In this document: positions 17,298-20,943 of the stretch, one piece after another
How positions within the stretch are numbered: position 1 is the first letter of the stretch
Layout of the letters: every line of letters starts with the position of its first letter
Virus record (IMG/VR): IMGVR_UViG_3300042472_000320
Coordinates: 1 to 20,943 of that record
DNA: 20,943 nucleotides
Source of the DNA: a virus
Direction: 5' to 3' (one strand)
The notes under the pieces: generated by a model
The model's database searches: none
Seen by the model: the letters and a program-made list of their open reading frames with translations, nothing else
Told to the model about the DNA's origin: nothing
Program-made: the position numbers and the translations under genes

Positions 17298-18730
17298 TTA
17301 TCTTCGGATAGATCCAAGATATCTGAGTACATGGAATTGGTCGCATTTGGTCCCATTCCGCCACCTTCTAGCATGCGATTTGATTCTCCAGCCTTGGCTC
17401 CAAATAATCTAGATAAAACTCCGCTGGATCCTCGTGCTTCCATCTCTAAACGGATGGTGTCACGGGTGTCTGAGATGTTCTTGAAGCGATCAATCAAATT
17501 GAACAAGCGATCCATTTCGTTGGACAACGCTGGGTCAAGACCCTGACCTTCCAGTTCTTCTGCAAAGCGAGCGAACATCACACGACCTACTTGCATCTCC
17601 AACAATGCACGCATCGCCGCCTGTAACTGATCCTTTGTACGGATCTCAATCGGCAAGTTAAATGCACATTCTGTGTTTTCTTTAAATGAAGGACATCTAC
17701 TGCTCAAATAGCAATTATTGCATTGGCGTAAAGGGTTCGCATTGTAACGAATTACATTCACTTTTTCAGGGTCAATTTCTATTGATTCCCCTTGCCCATC
17801 AACGGTTTGCGAGCCAAATGAGGTCATCGTCTCTATGCCCATTACTGGTAGCAATACACGGTCACTCTCGTGCCGCTTGTTTGGGACGTTGATAGCAATA
17901 GATGACCCCCCTGAAACCGCTAAAGTGGGGGTATGTGGTTTAGGGTCAATAGCAATTATTGACCCATCCTCGGTGCTACTGATCTCTTGTTCGTCATCGT
18001 CATTCATAGGGTCATAGCCCCCAAAAGTATGGGTCTCCCACTGGCGCCATGAGGCGATAGCAAGGGTACCGATTGCGGATACATTGTCATCCATTACAGC
18101 ATCAAAATCAATACCGAGTCGGATGATGTCCGCTCGGTGCTTCTTTCGTGAGGACTCTTTCTGCTGTGCTGGGTATCGGCGCAAGCCGTGACCGTCCCAC
18201 ACCTGTGTCTCTCCGTAACGGATGGCGCTCGTCCATGATCCCACGATTACGGTGTCCCATGGAATGCGCTCAATCAGGTCGGGCTTAGAGGTGATGCCGA
18301 CTAACTTGGCGCTCCAGCGCTGTTGTATGGACGCTATACGCCCCACATTGCGCCCTGTGACCGCCTTGTCGCTGATCGCAGCACGACCGTACTTCTGGCA
18401 CAGCCATGTCAGGCGCTCCAGATCCTGCTCATCATTCCATAGCGGATAGTACTTCTCACCTAGCCATGTTCCGTCATACTCAGGACGCCCAATTACAATG
18501 TGTATATTATCTGCGTGATCCCGTACGAACTGGTCAAAGCGGTTTGTGTCCTCATCGTTTTCGGATGTATACACAATAACCTCACCGCCTCCGAAGAGAA
18601 CGCTGAGGTCTAGTTCTTTCTTCTTGGGGATCGGAAAGTGGGTCAGGTTGATGGCATGACGCTCTACCCCAGCGTCAATGAGCATCTTCCGATACGTCCC
18701 CTTTTCCGCTCCGCCAAAGAAGACTTTCAT
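17294..18730 (-). CDS. Two-domain phage protein with Cys4 cluster, 478 aa
   Basis: Not identified. Residues 1-235 look like an alpha/beta domain: MKVFFGGAEKGTYRKMLIDA at the start, GSWTSAIRYGETQVWDG (164-180), and RRYPAQQKESSRKKHRADI near 184-202. Residues 240-325 are an acidic, low-complexity stretch with three repeats of a Ser-Ile-x-Ile-x-x-Pro motif (SIIAIDP 257-263, SIAINVP 277-283, SIEIDP 316-321). C337, C340, C346 and C355 (C-x2-C-x5-C-x8-C) form a probable metal or Fe-S site, followed by a helical region and GVLSRLFG (437-444). I cannot name a reaction. It overlaps the upstream gene by ATGA, and its stop overlaps the promoter of the next operon. Confidence 0.88.
   Translation of the reverse strand: MKVFFGGAEKGTYRKMLIDAGVERHAINLTHFPIPKKKELDLSVLFGGGEVIVYTSENDEDTNRFDQFVRDHADNIHIVIGRPEYDGTWLGEKYYPLWNDEQDLERLTWLCQKYGRAAISDKAVTGRNVGRIASIQQRWSAKLVGITSKPDLIERIPWDTVIVGSWTSAIRYGETQVWDGHGLRRYPAQQKESSRKKHRADIIRLGIDFDAVMDDNVSAIGTLAIASWRQWETHTFGGYDPMNDDDEQEISSTEDGSIIAIDPKPHTPTLAVSGGSSIAINVPNKRHESDRVLLPVMGIETMTSFGSQTVDGQGESIEIDPEKVNVIRYNANPLRQCNNCYLSSRCPSFKENTECAFNLPIEIRTKDQLQAAMRALLEMQVGRVMFARFAEELEGQGLDPALSNEMDRLFNLIDRFKNISDTRDTIRLEMEARGSSGVLSRLFGAKAGESNRMLEGGGMGPNATNSMYSDILDLSEDN
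17943..17965. repeat. 9-bp inverted repeat inside the Cys4-cluster gene
   Basis: GGGTCAATA and TATTGACCC are perfect inverted copies around a 5-nt loop. They encode part of the SIIAIDP repeat region. A related GCAATTATTGC palindrome lies at 17711-17721 and a similar TAGCAAT lies near 17893. The DNA symmetry may merely follow from the repeated peptide, or be an operator within the gene. Confidence 0.5.
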
Positions 18731-18981
18731 TCGTTTGAAGGAAGTTCTTCCCAGCCAGCCTTACGCCATACCGATGGACTGTGGTTCTGCTCTACGAGCA
18801 TCGCCTCAAGGTCATCTACATAGAGGCGCAGGACGTGAATGCAGGGGTCATCGCCCTCGTCCCATGCCGAGTCTTCGTCCTCGGTAGAAGGTAAGCCGTC
18901 ATGTGTTGAACACACTGGTGGACCAACCCACTTGTTCTCTAATCCCATTTTAAGCCATGAGTCAAAATCCATTTTAGACAT
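18727..18981 (-). CDS. Conserved actinophage protein of unknown function, 84 aa
   Basis: The core WVGPPVCSTHDGLPST followed by an acidic stretch, DDPCIHVLRLYVDD and a C-terminal NHSPSVWR is a pattern I know from many actinobacteriophage hypothetical proteins; no function is assigned. Two cysteines, each with a nearby His, could bind a metal. I place the start at the ATG at 18981 (MSKMDFDSW), 9 nt after AAAGGA; a start 27 nt earlier lies further inside the upstream gene. It overlaps the upstream gene by 8 bp and the downstream by ATGA. Confidence 0.85.
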   Translation of the reverse strand: MSKMDFDSWLKMGLENKWVGPPVCSTHDGLPSTEDEDSAWDEGDDPCIHVLRLYVDDLEAMLVEQNHSPSVWRKAGWEELPSNE

Positions 18982-19456
18982 CGCCCCAATTCCTTTCTGC
19001 TCTCGCAAGAGCCTGCTTCTCGGTTTCTTCTACAATCTCGCCCCACTCTTTCTTAAAGCGGGACTCAGACCATTCGGGTCTAACGGTGTGTGGCACCGTC
19101 ATTAGCAGTGTAGGGATTCCGTTATGGGCTACACGGGCTATGACATTCGGGTCAACGTCAATGTACCAGTTGATGCGTCCATAAACAGCATGCAAGTTCT
19201 TAATTCTTTCAACTTTTGCTTGAACAGTGTTTTCAGTAATAAAATCAACTGTTGAGGCTTTGAAGTTCTCACGCTTTAACCAACTAAGCAAGCCCTCTTG
19301 GTTATCTACGCCATGTGCGAACACCACCATGCGTCCGCTGTACGCAGGAAACAGTGTGTTCCATAGTTTCCGACCCTCAGGTGTTGGTTGTCTTGCTCCG
19401 ACATCATCACTTACAAGGCTAGGTACCGATAGGACATCTAGCGAAAGGATGATCAT
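18974..19456 (-). CDS. Hypothetical phage protein, possibly HAD-like, 160 aa
   Basis: It opens MIILSLDVLSVPSL with an Asp at the end of a first strand (D7). It later has VVFAHGVDNQEGLLSWL (44-60) and, near residues 97-115, WYIDVDPNVIARVAHNGIP followed by TLLMTVPH. This layout, first-strand Asp, a middle segment, then D-x-D and a Gly-Ile-Pro strand, recalls HAD-type phosphatases, but the standard DxD motif at the first strand is missing, so the call is tentative. The ATG overlaps the upstream stop by one base (TGATG). The 3' end overlaps the next gene. Confidence 0.82.
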   Translation of the reverse strand: MIILSLDVLSVPSLVSDDVGARQPTPEGRKLWNTLFPAYSGRMVVFAHGVDNQEGLLSWLKRENFKASTVDFITENTVQAKVERIKNLHAVYGRINWYIDVDPNVIARVAHNGIPTLLMTVPHTVRPEWSESRFKKEWGEIVEETEKQALARAERNWGDV

Positions 19457-19920
19457 CAGTCGTAGAGACCTAACTCAATTCGTTGACGGTGCGTGTAGTA
19501 CTCGGCGGCTGGGCAGTACATGCAGAGATACTGGCGCTTATCTTTAGGAACACCGACCTTGCGACCGACTGTCTTATCATCTGCGCACCAGTCAATACAA
19601 CCTTGCTTAGGGCGATTGTGGCGGTTAAAGCACTTAAGTGCATCTACCTTTAACTCGTCACGAGTGTCACGAATGTAAACGTCATTCTTCTCTAGTTCAC
19701 CCTTGACGGCTGTCTCGGTGTCTAGTTTCTTGGCGGTCTCTTCGTCTGTACGGAAGATGATGGCGTTGCAGTCTTGGGGGTTTGGAACCTGTGCGTTGTG
19801 ACGGTCACAGAGTTCACGCAACTCTTGGTCATATTCCGCAGGTCCGTCATACGGCTTCATCTTGTACATGACACCGTGTGTTTTGCATACCAAAAGACGA
19901 TGCGCTTGATCATTAGACAT
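19456..19920 (-). CDS. Conserved Cys/His-rich actinophage protein, 154 aa
   Basis: A protein I recognise as common in actinobacteriophages but without known function. Motifs: VCKTHG (11-16), MKPYDGPAEYDQELREL (21-37), RDELKVDALKCFNRHNRPK (87-105) and DKRQYLCMYCPAAEYYT (127-143). C97, C108, C112 and C133-x2-C136 could hold zinc or an Fe-S cluster. It is followed by one-base overlap to the next gene. A small hairpin (19934-19950) precedes its AGGAGC ribosome site. Confidence 0.87.
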   Translation of the reverse strand: MSNDQAHRLLVCKTHGVMYKMKPYDGPAEYDQELRELCDRHNAQVPNPQDCNAIIFRTDEETAKKLDTETAVKGELEKNDVYIRDTRDELKVDALKCFNRHNRPKQGCIDWCADDKTVGRKVGVPKDKRQYLCMYCPAAEYYTHRQRIELGLYD

Positions 19921-19933
19921 GTTGTGCTCCTAA

Positions 19934-19950
19934 CTTCGGTCTAACCGAAG
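19934..19950 (-). promoter_or_regulatory. Small hairpin before a ribosome-binding site
   Basis: On the minus strand CTTCGGT pairs with ACCGAAG over a 3-nt loop, just ahead of TTAGGAGC and the ATG at 19920. The stem does not cover the ribosome site, unlike the P5 hairpins. No T-run is present on the coding strand, so it is not a terminator. Confidence 0.5.
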
Positions 19951-19964
19951 CCTACTACAAATTA

Positions 19965-20234
19965 TTAGTTGTGGCGTTCTTTGAAAGTCTTGTTTACTAG
20001 ATCTGGGACTGTTGGGAGGGCATAACCTGTGTCTCCACCTGCTTTTACATGCTCTCTGCTTAGGCGGTATTGACCCAATTGTCCACGTGCTTTTCTATCT
20101 GCATACTCTGGATCTTCATCTGCCCAGCGAGTCTCGGATATTCGTTTAGTTAATCTTGGTAAATTAGAACGCCCCATATTTACTTTATTAAGGTGAGGCT
20201 CACCTACAGGGTTCATGCGATGGTCGTGTGCCAT
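19965..20234 (-). CDS. Small phage protein with duplicated N-terminal tag, copy 2, 89 aa
   Basis: The first 19 residues, MAHDHRMNPVGEPHLNKVN, are identical to those of the adjacent gene at 20237-20506; after residue 19 the two proteins differ completely. Codons in this tag differ at nine synonymous positions between the copies, so the peptide has been kept by selection. The rest is basic (RKARGQLGQYRLSREHVKAGG) with no known motif. A virion or packaging role would fit a retained tag, but that is inference. AAGGA lies ahead of the ATG. Confidence 0.86.
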   Translation of the reverse strand: MAHDHRMNPVGEPHLNKVNMGRSNLPRLTKRISETRWADEDPEYADRKARGQLGQYRLSREHVKAGGDTGYALPTVPDLVNKTFKERHN

Positions 20235-20236
20235 GA

Positions 20237-20506
20237 TTAATCCGAATCCTTGTACAGGATTTCTGCGGGATCATGTCCTCGGTAACTCATGTCTTCGGCA
20301 TCTTCCATGTCGGCGTAGCCTAAACGATCCCTAGAGGTGTTGTCTTCTGGCTCCCAGTTCTTACCCGCTACATTTCCTAAATTGGCGTAGTCGTTGTTAA
20401 GAACACGTGGGTCAGTTGACATTTCTCGGCGCATGGAATTGCGCATACGGTTTACTTTGTTGAGGTGTGGCTCGCCCACTGGGTTCATACGATGATCGTG
20501 TGCCAT
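20237..20506 (-). CDS. Small phage protein with duplicated N-terminal tag, copy 1, 89 aa
   Basis: Shares its first 19 residues exactly with the next gene downstream. Both proteins are also 89 residues long, yet the remaining 70 are unrelated: here a basic stretch NRMRNSMRREM (19-29) and an acidic end (ADMEDAEDMS...HDPAEILYKDSD). No cysteine, membrane segment or known domain. AAGGA sits 7 nt before the ATG. Two nt separate its stop from the start of its partner. Confidence 0.86.
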   Translation of the reverse strand: MAHDHRMNPVGEPHLNKVNRMRNSMRREMSTDPRVLNNDYANLGNVAGKNWEPEDNTSRDRLGYADMEDAEDMSYRGHDPAEILYKDSD

Positions 20507-20515
20507 AGGTAGTCC

Positions 20516-20719
20516 TTATCGGTGTAGGTGTGCTTCGGGGGCGTTAGCCAAAGGGGTGCGCTCTACTATGCCGTACTGTGCTTGGAGTTCCATAGCACGC
20601 ACTGAAGCATCAGTTGGGTCAAGGTCACCACCACGGTCTGGTGTGGTGCTCTTAAACTTACCGTCTTTAGCGCCAAGCACCAAGTCATTGTTCATTGAGC
20701 GGGTTTCGTTTACAGCCAT
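20516..20719 (-). CDS. Small phage protein, 67 aa
   Basis: Unrecognised. It begins MAVNETRSMNNDLVLGAKDG, is mildly charged, and ends in PEAHLHR, which faintly echoes GEPHLNK in the tag of the two genes downstream. No cysteines or membrane segment; much of it may be unstructured. The ribosome site AGGA lies 8 nt before the ATG. It sits directly upstream of the two tagged genes, so the three may be one functional group. Confidence 0.8.
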   Translation of the reverse strand: MAVNETRSMNNDLVLGAKDGKFKSTTPDRGGDLDPTDASVRAMELQAQYGIVERTPLANAPEAHLHR

Positions 20720-20732
20720 AGTATTAATCCTA

Positions 20733-20943
20733 TCACGGTTTCGGGTTATTTAAAGATTGACGTATTTTATTAATAGCCTCTTCGCCCATTGTCCTACGCT
20801 GTGCACGAGTGCGTGCTGGCTTATTAGCAGAAGCATTACGTTGTTCACGCATCTGTTGAACGCCAGCAATAGCCTTTTGTTGTAAATCGGTCAATGGTGG
20901 ACGAGCAGAGACAGAAGGGGACGCTGGGGTACGGGCTGGGCGA
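20733..20943 (-). CDS. C-terminal part of a basic phage protein, cut by the window edge
   Basis: An open frame enters from the right edge and ends at TGA 20735-20733, giving the last 69 residues. They are Ala/Pro/Arg-rich (SVSARPPLTDLQQKAIAGVQ, then MREQRNASANKPARTRAQRR) and strongly basic, with a helical end (GEEAINKIRQSLNNP). Such a tail suggests nucleic-acid contact or a disordered C-terminus. The start lies outside the window, so neither length nor family can be judged. Confidence 0.75.
   Translation of the reverse strand, partial: RPARTPASPSVSARPPLTDLQQKAIAGVQQMREQRNASANKPARTRAQRRTMGEEAINKIRQSLNNPKP

Overview
The window reads as part of a tailed-phage genome infecting an actinobacterium. 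The evidence is two WhiB-family regulators, a DUF932 protein, a DUF6011-like protein beside an SNF2-type helicase, a DUF6378-like protein, many very small overlapping genes and no host housekeeping genes. Base composition looks near 50% GC. The DnaA-box matches are TTATCCACA rather than the TTGTCCACA usual in very high-GC actinobacteria, so a lower-GC host is possible; that is inference.

Layout. Bases 1-940 hold no convincing gene but carry DnaA-box-like sites, a tandem repeat, GGGTA/TACCC inverted repeats, palindromes and a terminator-like hairpin, so this may be a replication origin or control region. Bases 941-14075 are transcribed rightward. From 941 to about 9067, genes stand alone or in short groups, nearly all preceded by an elaborate RNA leader. 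From 9068 to 12568 thirteen small genes are packed end to end, mostly with ATGA, TAATG or GTGA overlaps. Then come DUF932 and a WhiB protein. Bases 14052-20943 are transcribed leftward: a glycosyltransferase, a zinc-ribbon microprotein, an AlpA-like HTH protein, a lysozyme-like protein, a second WhiB, DUF6378, a 478-aa Cys-cluster protein and several phage proteins of unknown role. The last gene is cut by the window edge.

Most notable is a repeated RNA system. Fourteen intergenic leaders fall into two structural classes. Type A (8 copies) is a three-way junction with a constant TTCAAT loop, followed by one more hairpin. Type B (6 copies) is a chain of three hairpins in which one strand can pair either upstream or downstream. 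Both classes end in the same small hairpin, whose stem and GAGG loop contain the Shine-Dalgarno sequence just before ATG. Stem sequences differ between copies but pairing is kept by compensatory changes, which points to selection on RNA structure. The nearest precedent I know is the start-associated and extended start-associated sequences of Cluster K mycobacteriophages; the architecture here is more elaborate and I do not recognise it. It could coordinate translation or RNA processing of many small phage genes at once, through a shared RNA-binding factor or nuclease.

Most small proteins cannot be assigned a function from sequence alone. Several carry paired cysteines typical of small zinc-binding modules.
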